Positions 1-6,147 of a stretch of 6,147 nt of DNA are shown here, in pieces (the stretch's first letter is position 1; every line of letters begins with the position of its first letter). Origin of the DNA: Burkholderiales bacterium (GTDB lineage: Bacteria; Pseudomonadota; Gammaproteobacteria; Burkholderiales; Burkholderiaceae_D); assembly GCA_028868455.1 (NCBI GenBank), contig JAGWUK010000203.1, positions 1 through 6,147 of the forward strand, read 5' to 3'. Below the pieces are notes generated by a model, which saw nothing but the letters and a program-made list of their open reading frames with translations, searched no databases and was not told the DNA's origin. A program made the translations under genes and the position numbers.

Positions 1-32
1 CTTCCGACGGATGCGTTAAAGACAGTTTGGAT

Positions 33-46
33 CTGAACGTGTTCAG
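33..46. promoter_or_regulatory. Inverted repeat in the mipA-family gene leader, possible operator
   Basis: The sequence CTGAAC-GT-GTTCAG is an inverted repeat with perfect 6-base arms and a 2-base centre. It ends 31 bases before the ATG at 78. Its position fits an operator for a dimeric regulator, or a small hairpin in the 5' untranslated leader. No regulator gene is in the window and no convincing -35/-10 pair could be placed around it, so the role is inference only. A 14-base palindrome could also occur by chance. Confidence 0.25.
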
Positions 47-65
47 GTGTCGTCCAATCATTTTC

Positions 66-70
66 AAAGG
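66..70 (+). promoter_or_regulatory. Ribosome binding site that fixes the start at 78
   Basis: AAAGG lies 7 bases upstream of the ATG at 78, which is good Shine-Dalgarno spacing. This site, together with the signal peptide that begins exactly at that ATG, favours 78 over the in-frame TTG at 27. Starting at 27 would put 17 mostly non-signal residues in front of the signal sequence. Confidence 0.7.
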
Positions 71-77
71 CTTGCAT

Positions 78-893
78 ATGAAACACAAATTTGTATTGGG
101 TATTTTCAGCCTGTCCGCAACATTGCTGCATGCGATGCCAGCGCTGGCAGAAGACAAACCTGCAGATACACCTGCGGCAGACCAGCCGTCAGCCACAAAA
201 GTTGTCGGCTTCGGCGTGTTTTATGCACCAGAATATCCTGGTGCGCGCAAAAACCGCGTCGGCCCGGCACTGTTTGCCGAGTACCACCATCCCAATGGTT
301 TTTTTGCGAGTTCGACGAGTGGCCTCGGTTATGAAAAGAAAATTGATAACAGCGACCTGAGCATTGCGCTGGGCTTTCGCGGTGGCCGAAAAGAGAAAAG
401 CGACGCCGGTACCTTGTCCGGCTCAGAAGACCTGAAAGGCATGGGCGATATCGAGAATTCCGTCACGACCACACTGCACGCAGGCACCCAACTCGGCGGC
501 GCTGTGCATTTCAGCGTCGATGCCAACCTGGCGCTGAGTCATCGTGAAAACGGCAATCTCTACAACTTCGGTCTCTCTGCGCCGCTGTTCCAATCCAGCA
601 CTGACAGCATAGAACTGAGCGGCACGGCCAGCTATGGCGACCGCAAATACAATCAGACCAATTTCGGCGTCACCGCGACGCAAAGCGCCAATTCGGGATA
701 CAGCAGCTTTGCGCCAAAGGCCGGGTTCACGCAAGCGATGGCGATGGTTTCGTGGGGTCATGTCATCAATAAGCACTGGTCAGTACGTACCGCCGTCGGT
801 GCCACGCATATGCTGGGCGACGCCGCCAATAGTCCGCTGACCAAAAAGAAAACCAGCCCGATTCTGGTCAGCACAGTGAATTACGCATTCTGA
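78..893 (+). CDS. MipA/OmpV family outer-membrane protein
   Basis: Encodes 271 aa. Residues 1-24 form a signal peptide: Lys-rich start (MKHK), hydrophobic core, and an ALA cleavage motif before Glu25. The mature protein of about 247 aa ends in Phe, as outer-membrane beta-barrels do, and shows alternating barrel-type strands. Family marks: EYPGARKNRVGP (about 52-63), the NGFFASSTSGLGY stretch (about 73-85), a NFGVTATQSANSGYSSFAPKAGF-like segment (about 195-216) and GDAANSPL (about 247-254). E. coli MipA is a scaffold between murein synthases and the lytic transglycosylase MltA. Vibrio OmpV is an antigenic outer-membrane protein. Most family members have no known role, so only a barrel in the outer membrane is supported here. 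The gene runs towards tamB and has its own leader, so it is probably a single-gene unit. No regulation is visible beyond the inverted repeat at 33-46. The family call is strong; orthology to E. coli mipA is not established. Confidence 0.9.
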   Translation: MKHKFVLGIFSLSATLLHAMPALAEDKPADTPAADQPSATKVVGFGVFYAPEYPGARKNRVGPALFAEYHHPNGFFASSTSGLGYEKKIDNSDLSIALGFRGGRKEKSDAGTLSGSEDLKGMGDIENSVTTTLHAGTQLGGAVHFSVDANLALSHRENGNLYNFGLSAPLFQSSTDSIELSGTASYGDRKYNQTNFGVTATQSANSGYSSFAPKAGFTQAMAMVSWGHVINKHWSVRTAVGATHMLGDAANSPLTKKKTSPILVSTVNYAF

Positions 894-894
894 C

Positions 895-998
895 AAAAAT
901 TTTTTAGCCCCCCCTCTGAAGCGCAGTATTCATAAGGCTTTCCAGCCATATCGCGCCAGAAGGCGCATGGATACTGCGGTTCCTGAGGGGGCATTTTT
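895..998. terminator. Branched hairpin between convergent genes, probable (bidirectional) terminator
   Basis: Positions 907-933 pair with 967-992. The base is GCCCCC (907-912) against GGGGGC (987-992). Bulges and mismatches follow (C913-C914, T917/T984, C982, G921/G979). Above them is a continuous 12-pair helix of 922-933 with 967-978 containing one G-T pair. The tip is not a simple loop: it holds two small hairpins, GGCT-TTCC-AGCC (936-947) and GCGCC-AGAA-GGCGC (953-966 with a closing G-C pair), making a three-way junction. T994-T998 follows the stem on the + strand, as in an intrinsic terminator for the upstream (+) gene. A895-A899 lies on the other flank and gives a T-run for transcripts of the minus strand, although six T/A bases separate it from the stem. 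The place, between two convergent genes, fits a shared terminator. The length of about 86 nt and the branching are more than a terminator needs, so a repeat element or stable 3'-derived RNA is an alternative. Confidence 0.6.
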
Positions 999-1050
999 AT
1001 GTTTTCAAACGTCGACAGAGTTGGTCAGCATGCGAGAAGCAACGACGGTC

Positions 1051-4000
1051 TTAATTAAACGAAAACGTGTAGTTGACGTCCACTGCCGATTCGCTGCCTG
1101 TGCGTCCTGTGACGCTGATGCGGCGTGTCAATTGCCAGCTCAGTTTGATGGCGCCGCTGGCATCGGATAAACCTCGTTCTACCGACAACACCAATCCCGG
1201 CATCAGGCGCTTGCCGACACTGACCACCTGATCGCTGCTGCCAGCACTGACGCCAGTTGAACCGGCTACGGTCTGACCGGGTAAACGACTGCCGGAACTG
1301 CTACCGGCAGCGCCGATAGAAAACTCGTCAAAGCCTAATCCTTGCACGATATCGCGCGGCACATTGCGGCTGCCGTCACCACCAAAAATTGCTGATGCCG
1401 CCGACATCAATAAAGACGCGTCCCCGCCAGCCAGTTGATCGGAACCTCGCCCCAGCACCAGCCAGGAAAGTTTTTCCGCATCGGGCACAGCAGGCTCAGA
1501 AACCAGTCGCACCTGCGGCGCGGCGACGGTGCCAACGATCTCGACACCTGCTTCAACGGCCAGGCCTTGGCGCAGCGCACGGATGTTCAAACCGGGGTTC
1601 GCCGGTGGCCCCTGGAAATTTAAAATCCCGCGCTCTATCGCCAATTGCTGGCCATACCCTTCATACACGCCACCCACCGTATAAATCGAGCCGCTGGCCT
1701 GCAAAGGCGAACCGTCGCTGCTTCTCAGACGCAGGCTGCCGGTCAGGCCGGTATCGAGCCCGCGCCCGACAAATACAAATTTCTGCCCCATGTCGAAATT
1801 CACATCAACCCGGGTTTTGATCGCACGTTTCGGTGCTACGGTTTCTTTGGCAAGCGCCGCTTTTTTATCCTGAGAACGCGTGACGATGACATCGCTGGAC
1901 AAACTTGGCGGCGGCAATTTCGGTAATTTAAAATAAGCGCCGTCAGCCTTTAACTGACCGATCAGACTCCAGATTTTATTGGCTTCGACAATATTGGCGT
2001 TACCCGAAACGACCAGCCAGCGATCCTTCCTTTGCAGCAAAGGAAATTGCTGCCAACTGGCTTGAATGGTTCCGGTTTCCTGATCCATATCGACATCACC
2101 ACTGGCTTTGAACTCACCTTTCTTACCAAGCAAATCCGACCCTTGAAACCTCGCATGGTGCGGCAGCATGTTGACGGTATTGGAGAATTCCAGGCGGCTG
2201 ACTTTCAGGTGTGCGCCTTCCAGTTGCGCATCCAGAATGCCGTTTGGTAACAGCAAACCCTCTGAGGCAAAGGCAACTTCCAGTTCGCGTCCCTGAATAT
2301 CGGCGCGAAAACGCGGCTTGCCCACGCTTCCCAATAAATTTGCTGCGAGCGTCAGTCTGCCTTTCATGACCAATCCGGGGTTGAGCCAGGTGCCCAGCCA
2401 TTGCAGATCAGGCACAGCCGCATTGACATGCCCGCCCAGCGCTGCTTCCGGCAATACTGTCCAGTTGCCGTTTTTTTGGGTCAGTGCGGTGTTCGCCTGA
2501 AGCTGCCATTGCCCCAGACGCGTGCCATCGGCATTCAGCGTCAGTGCCAGCCGCTCGCTGTCGGTGCCGGGTATCAGGCCACCTGTCTTTAACTGCATTT
2601 GCAAATCGCGAATACCGAGTGCGACCGGTGTGCCGGTACCTTCGGGATCGTTGAAGCGCAAATCGCCGCTTTGTCTCTGCACGCGGATATCGCCTTGCGC
2701 GCTGTCCTTGAGACGCAATTGCCATTGCGCATTGACCTGCATATTGCCGCTGACGACATATTGTGGTCGTATCAGATTGGCGATACTGATCACGTGCGCA
2801 TTGCTGAGTTGACCCTGCGTAATCAGTGAACCCGGTGACCAATCCAGCGTATCCAGCGCCAGTGTCCCCAGCACACTGCGCAATCGCAATCCGCCAAGAT
2901 GAAACGATTGTGCCGATAACTGCATTGGTGCCGGATTCTCCAGACTCAGATCGGGCTTGCCGTTCAGGCTTAGGGCCTGTAACTGACCGTTCCAGTTCCA
3001 GGCCGGGTCGTTTTTGTTTTTTGCCGCTTGCAAAGCACCGCTGGCGGCAGCGTGCAATTGCTGACCTGGCATGGCAGCATCCAGTTCCAGCAAATGTTTT
3101 TCGCGGTTGCCATGCAGTTGCAAACGTAATTGCTGGAACACGGTCACGTCATCCGTTGGCGCAGCAGCATCGACGATCGCCTGCTGCGGCAATGCCGGTA
3201 AGTCACCGCTGACTTGTTGCAGCAGTATTTCGCCATCCAATTTACCCTGCGAACCGCTGCCCATGTCCAGCTTGCCAGTGAGGCTGGCGATCTGCAGTTG
3301 CTTTTCCTTGAAATGGATCTGCAACTGCTGGCCTTGGGCATCCAGTTGTCCGGCCAGGTCATTAAAGCGGCCACGCAAACTGGCACTGGCTTTCAGGCTG
3401 CCGCCCAGACTTAATTGCCACGGTGCAGTCAGAGGATTGATACTGGCCAGCTCCGGCGCATCCAGATGGATATTGAGCACGTCGCTGACATTTCCCCAGG
3501 CTCCTTTGGCATCGAGCTGGTTTTTTCCCCATTGCAGATCAAATTGGCGAACCTGCACTTGCTGACCTCGCTGCCATTGCAGATCGGCGCTGCCTTTTAC
3601 CGGATTTCCGGCATAGTCGCCTTGCAGACGTGGCAGGGTAAAGTGCAATTGCAGTTGCGGCTGTAATTGTCCTTTGGCACTGAACTCGGCCTGCAAATGT
3701 CCGGGCGGTGTATCAAGCCAACGCGCCGGATCAAAATTACTCAGGCTGCCTTGAAAGCTGTATGCCTGCAAGCCATTCAATGCCAGCTCGCCCTGTCCTT
3801 TTATGTGGGCATTGGCCGCCTGCCAGTCGAATTTGCTGAGTGTCAGCAAACCGTTCGTATGTTGGTAACCAGCCTCGGCGTGCAGGCTGGCCTGCCCATC
3901 GCTGAGCTGCGCCTGCATCAGCACGCTTGCCTGAGCAGTGCTTTTTGTTGCAGTTTGGGATGCAGTTTGCACATTCACGCTTCCCTTGATGCGGCTGCTG

Positions 4001-5247
4001 TGCAAGCGCTGATCGAGCTGTTTCAGATCGATATCACTGAGCTGCAATTGCACATCGGCAGTCGGCTTATTTTCTTTCCATTGCACTTCTGCATGGCCGG
4101 CCACGCTGCCGTTGCCATTCAACGCGATATTCAGCTGCTGGAATGACAGGAGCTCACCCGCCCAGCGCAGCTTGGTTGTCAGCGCGCGCAAGGGCAAAGC
4201 CTGGGCATTCCATGCGCCAGCGCGCTGGTTGCGCACACTGATTTCGCCAGCGAGCACCGGCGCAGTTTTGTCCGCCGCAACACCGGTTTCGGGCAGCACA
4301 CTGGCATGTAGCAACATGTCTGCCTGCGGTGCATCCTTTTGCCATTCCGCAGGATTAAAGTGCTGGACATCCAGCGTCAGGCTGCGCAACACCTGCGCCG
4401 TATGCGGTGCATATGGCGCGATGCGCAGCTGTGCCTGGCCTTGCAAAGCCACAGCACGCCCTTGCTGCTGTCCGGCCTGCGCTTTCAGGGCAATCTGGAG
4501 TTCCTGCAGATTGCCGCTGACCAGTCCTTGTACCAACAAAGGTGGCAACGTGGCTTGCGCCTGCCCTTGCCAATCCATATCTGCACGTAAAGGAAATGGC
4601 CTTTGCTCTGCCAGCACTGCATGCCCCTGCACTTTGCCCCACGGCGTCGTTAACTGCGTCTGCAAACGGTATTGCTGTTGCTGATAACTGAGCCGCCCCG
4701 ATAAGGCGCTTAACACCACGTCATCGACTTGTGTGCCGTCCGGCTGCAGCGTCGCGATGCGCAGTCGGCCCAGCGCCAGATTGTTCGCATCGAGAGTAAA
4801 CGGCAGATGCAATCCGGCTGGCATCTGCGCAGCGTGCGGATCGCTGGCGCTGGCGATCGTCAGACTGCTGAGCTGCATCTGACGTATCTGCACATGCGCG
4901 CGGATCAGGTCGCTGGCCTGCCATTGCATATGCACGCCCTCACCCTCAACAATCAGTGTTTTGCTGCGAAAATTAAATTGTCCGATTTCCAGTGACCCGC
5001 CCAGCGTGCCATGGACATCCGTCATCGTTAATGAACCGGCACTGATTTTTTCCGCCAGCACCAGCGCTGCACGCGTACCTGTTTGCGTCTGCAACATCCA
5101 GACCAGCAGCAAGCCAAATGAAAACAGTAACAGCGCCCCCCATGACAACGAGGTCCACAGGCGCGAGGTCTGCCGCTTGTCGGACGTCGCAAGCCTGCCT
5201 TCATGGGCATCGGGCGCCGGTGGTGGAGTTTGCGTTGGCTCTGACAT
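1051..5247 (-). CDS. tamB: TamB, translocation and assembly module inner-membrane/periplasmic protein (DUF490)
   Basis: Encodes 1398 aa, somewhat longer than E. coli TamB (about 1260). Residues 1-30 are a polar, Pro-rich cytosolic tail. Residues about 31-52 are one hydrophobic membrane anchor (WTSLSWGALLLFSFGLLLVW). A very long periplasmic region rich in short amphipathic beta strands and in Gln, Leu and Ala follows, as expected for the family's hydrophobic beta groove. The C-terminal DUF490/TamB domain covers roughly the last 350 residues. Its clearest marks are YGQQLAIERGILNFQGPP (about 1198-1215), the EPAVPDAEKLSWLVLGRG segment (about 1251-1268), and an end in alternating strands (VNYTFSFN). 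TamB works with the outer-membrane barrel TamA in outer-membrane protein assembly and, as an AsmA-like protein, is implicated in phospholipid transport between membranes. The ATG at 5247 follows the tamA stop by one base. An in-frame ATG at 5304 would overlap tamA by 56 bases and adds 19 residues with no ribosome binding site. A Gly/Ser-rich insert lies at about 1312-1339. Confidence 0.95.
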   Translation of the reverse strand: MSEPTQTPPPAPDAHEGRLATSDKRQTSRLWTSLSWGALLLFSFGLLLVWMLQTQTGTRAALVLAEKISAGSLTMTDVHGTLGGSLEIGQFNFRSKTLIVEGEGVHMQWQASDLIRAHVQIRQMQLSSLTIASASDPHAAQMPAGLHLPFTLDANNLALGRLRIATLQPDGTQVDDVVLSALSGRLSYQQQQYRLQTQLTTPWGKVQGHAVLAEQRPFPLRADMDWQGQAQATLPPLLVQGLVSGNLQELQIALKAQAGQQQGRAVALQGQAQLRIAPYAPHTAQVLRSLTLDVQHFNPAEWQKDAPQADMLLHASVLPETGVAADKTAPVLAGEISVRNQRAGAWNAQALPLRALTTKLRWAGELLSFQQLNIALNGNGSVAGHAEVQWKENKPTADVQLQLSDIDLKQLDQRLHSSRIKGSVNVQTASQTATKSTAQASVLMQAQLSDGQASLHAEAGYQHTNGLLTLSKFDWQAANAHIKGQGELALNGLQAYSFQGSLSNFDPARWLDTPPGHLQAEFSAKGQLQPQLQLHFTLPRLQGDYAGNPVKGSADLQWQRGQQVQVRQFDLQWGKNQLDAKGAWGNVSDVLNIHLDAPELASINPLTAPWQLSLGGSLKASASLRGRFNDLAGQLDAQGQQLQIHFKEKQLQIASLTGKLDMGSGSQGKLDGEILLQQVSGDLPALPQQAIVDAAAPTDDVTVFQQLRLQLHGNREKHLLELDAAMPGQQLHAAASGALQAAKNKNDPAWNWNGQLQALSLNGKPDLSLENPAPMQLSAQSFHLGGLRLRSVLGTLALDTLDWSPGSLITQGQLSNAHVISIANLIRPQYVVSGNMQVNAQWQLRLKDSAQGDIRVQRQSGDLRFNDPEGTGTPVALGIRDLQMQLKTGGLIPGTDSERLALTLNADGTRLGQWQLQANTALTQKNGNWTVLPEAALGGHVNAAVPDLQWLGTWLNPGLVMKGRLTLAANLLGSVGKPRFRADIQGRELEVAFASEGLLLPNGILDAQLEGAHLKVSRLEFSNTVNMLPHHARFQGSDLLGKKGEFKASGDVDMDQETGTIQASWQQFPLLQRKDRWLVVSGNANIVEANKIWSLIGQLKADGAYFKLPKLPPPSLSSDVIVTRSQDKKAALAKETVAPKRAIKTRVDVNFDMGQKFVFVGRGLDTGLTGSLRLRSSDGSPLQASGSIYTVGGVYEGYGQQLAIERGILNFQGPPANPGLNIRALRQGLAVEAGVEIVGTVAAPQVRLVSEPAVPDAEKLSWLVLGRGSDQLAGGDASLLMSAASAIFGGDGSRNVPRDIVQGLGFDEFSIGAAGSSSGSRLPGQTVAGSTGVSAGSSDQVVSVGKRLMPGLVLSVERGLSDASGAIKLSWQLTRRISVTGRTGSESAVDVNYTFSFN

Positions 5248-5248
5248 A

Positions 5249-6147
5249 TCAGAATGCAATCGCGATAGAAAGATCAAGGCGCACGCGTTTGCTTTGACGC
5301 CCATAGGTCATGTCCAGCGCCACTGGCCCGGCTGGCGTCCTGTAACGCCCGCCAACGCCGACGCCCTGATGCATATTCACATCGCGCCAGCTGGCCGCGG
5401 CATCACCGTTATCGACAAATGCCGCCGCGCCCCAGGTGGGGTTGATCCAGTGTAGATATTCTGCGCTCATGGCCGTCATGACGCGACCGCCAGTGACACC
5501 CGTAGGATGTTGCAGACCCAGACTTTGATAAGCATAGCCGCGTACCGTGGTGCTGCCACCGGTGCGGAACAGATAATCTTCCGGGATACCGTCGATGCTC
5601 TGGGAAAACACTTGGCCAGCTTCGGCACGCAGGATAATGCTGTCGCTTTTTCCGACGGGAATCCAGCGTTGATATTTACCGTAGGTGCGGAAAAAACGTT
5701 GGTCGGATAACAGCAACTTATCGGCAAATGCCAGCTCCAGCTGGTAAATCTGGCCGCGCCTTGGTGCGAAGGCATCGTCCACATCGCGCCAGGTCCAGCC
5801 TATGCTGGCAACCAGCGCCTTACTGGTGACCAGTGGCTCGCCTTCCAGTTCGATTTTTTCCCGGCTCAGATTGAGTCCCAGTCTTTGTTCCAGATGCCCG
5901 CGCGTACTGGTGCGTTTGACACCGACCGCGTGGCGATTCGAGATCACCCCGGAGACGTCCTGGCGATCGAACAGCACGCCGAATGAATCCAGGTAATTCG
6001 ATGCGCGCGGCGGCAGGTAAATATCGGCATAACCAAGCTGGCGTCTTTGCTCGATGCGGATAGCGCTGCGCAAATCCCAGGCGTTGCCGGTCAAGTCACG
6101 ATCCCGGTAAGCGACTTCACTGCGAAAGCCGGTGTTACTGCTATAAC
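5249..6147 (-). CDS. tamA: TamA, Omp85-family outer-membrane barrel (C-terminal part; 5' end beyond window)
   Basis: The reading frame is open to the right edge, so the gene is cut by the window and not truncated in nature as far as can be seen. The 298 visible residues correspond to almost the whole 16-stranded beta-barrel (bacterial surface antigen domain). The signal peptide and POTRA domains should lie upstream. The visible part opens with NTGFRSEVAYRDRDLTGNAW, typical of the first barrel strands of TamA. A PRRGQ turn lies near visible residues 128-132. The Omp85 hallmark VRGY is encoded at 5534-5545, inside FRTGGSTTVRGYAYQSLG, and is the conserved loop-6 motif that folds back into the barrel. 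FVDNGDAA, then GVGVGGRYRTPAGPVALDMTYG and a terminal Phe complete the family pattern. TamA is the outer-membrane half of the TAM complex and contacts the TamB C-terminus. The immediately downstream tamB supports TamA over BamA or a two-partner secretion protein. A TTG at 6092-6094 is not the start; it lies inside the barrel. Confidence 0.93.
   Translation of the reverse strand, partial: YSSNTGFRSEVAYRDRDLTGNAWDLRSAIRIEQRRQLGYADIYLPPRASNYLDSFGVLFDRQDVSGVISNRHAVGVKRTSTRGHLEQRLGLNLSREKIELEGEPLVTSKALVASIGWTWRDVDDAFAPRRGQIYQLELAFADKLLLSDQRFFRTYGKYQRWIPVGKSDSIILRAEAGQVFSQSIDGIPEDYLFRTGGSTTVRGYAYQSLGLQHPTGVTGGRVMTAMSAEYLHWINPTWGAAAFVDNGDAAASWRDVNMHQGVGVGGRYRTPAGPVALDMTYGRQSKRVRLDLSIAIAF

Noticed and set aside
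33..46. LexA box
   Set aside because: The arms begin CTG and end CAG, but the spacing is CTG-N8-CAG, two bases shorter than the proteobacterial LexA site, and the gene is not an SOS type.
27..77. In-frame TTG start giving a 288-aa form of the MipA/OmpV protein
   Set aside because: The ATG at 78 has a well-spaced AAAGG and begins a clean signal peptide; the 17 extra residues would precede it and spoil export.
908..914. C7 tract as a phase-variation switch
   Set aside because: It is outside any coding region, downstream of the gene, and is explained as one side of the terminator stem.
907..992. tRNA or tRNA-like gene
   Set aside because: It is branched, but there are only two inner arms, no T-loop or anticodon-arm sequence, and irregular pairing in the stem.
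967..1170. Small + strand open frame over the hairpin and the tamB 3' end
   Set aside because: It lies in the terminator and antisense to tamB, has no ribosome binding site, and its product looks like no protein family.
5248..5304. Upstream ATG at 5304 for TamB
   Set aside because: It would overlap the end of tamA, has no ribosome binding site, and adds residues unlike a TamB N-terminus.
4961..5455. 164-aa + strand open frame across the tamA-tamB junction, and other long antisense frames such as 3667-4146
   Set aside because: They mirror the codon bias of the real minus-strand genes; the products are Cys/Arg/Ser-rich with no recognisable motif or start signal.

Overview
The window looks like an ordinary chromosomal segment of a Gram-negative proteobacterium. 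It carries three outer-envelope genes: a MipA/OmpV-family porin-like protein, TamB, and the C-terminal half of TamA. The moderate-to-high GC content and the style of the TamB and MipA proteins suggest a betaproteobacterium, perhaps of the Burkholderiales/Oxalobacteraceae kind. That placement is an impression from the proteins, not a measured one.

Layout. Positions 1-77 are the leader of the first gene, with a good ribosome binding site and a 14-base inverted repeat. Positions 78-893 (+) encode a MipA/OmpV-family outer-membrane protein with a signal peptide. Positions 894-1050 are the convergent intergenic gap. It holds a large, well-paired, branched hairpin element (about 895-998) that probably ends transcription from one or both sides. 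Positions 1051-5247 (-) encode TamB (1398 aa). Positions 5249-6147 (-) encode the beta-barrel of TamA, whose N-terminal part lies beyond the right edge. tamA and tamB form a tight operon read right to left: the tamA stop codon is separated from the tamB start by one base.

How the genes work together. TamA is an Omp85-family barrel in the outer membrane. TamB is anchored in the inner membrane by its N-terminus, spans the periplasm as a long beta-rich groove, and meets TamA through its C-terminal DUF490 domain. The pair is known for outer-membrane/autotransporter assembly and, for TamB-like (AsmA-superfamily) proteins, for phospholipid transport to the outer membrane. The MipA/OmpV protein is itself an outer-membrane beta-barrel, but its convergent orientation means it is not co-transcribed with tamAB. 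No functional link is shown by the sequence.

No mobile element, CRISPR array, tRNA or rRNA is visible. I do not see a previously undescribed system here. The item most worth a second look is the branched structured element between the convergent genes.
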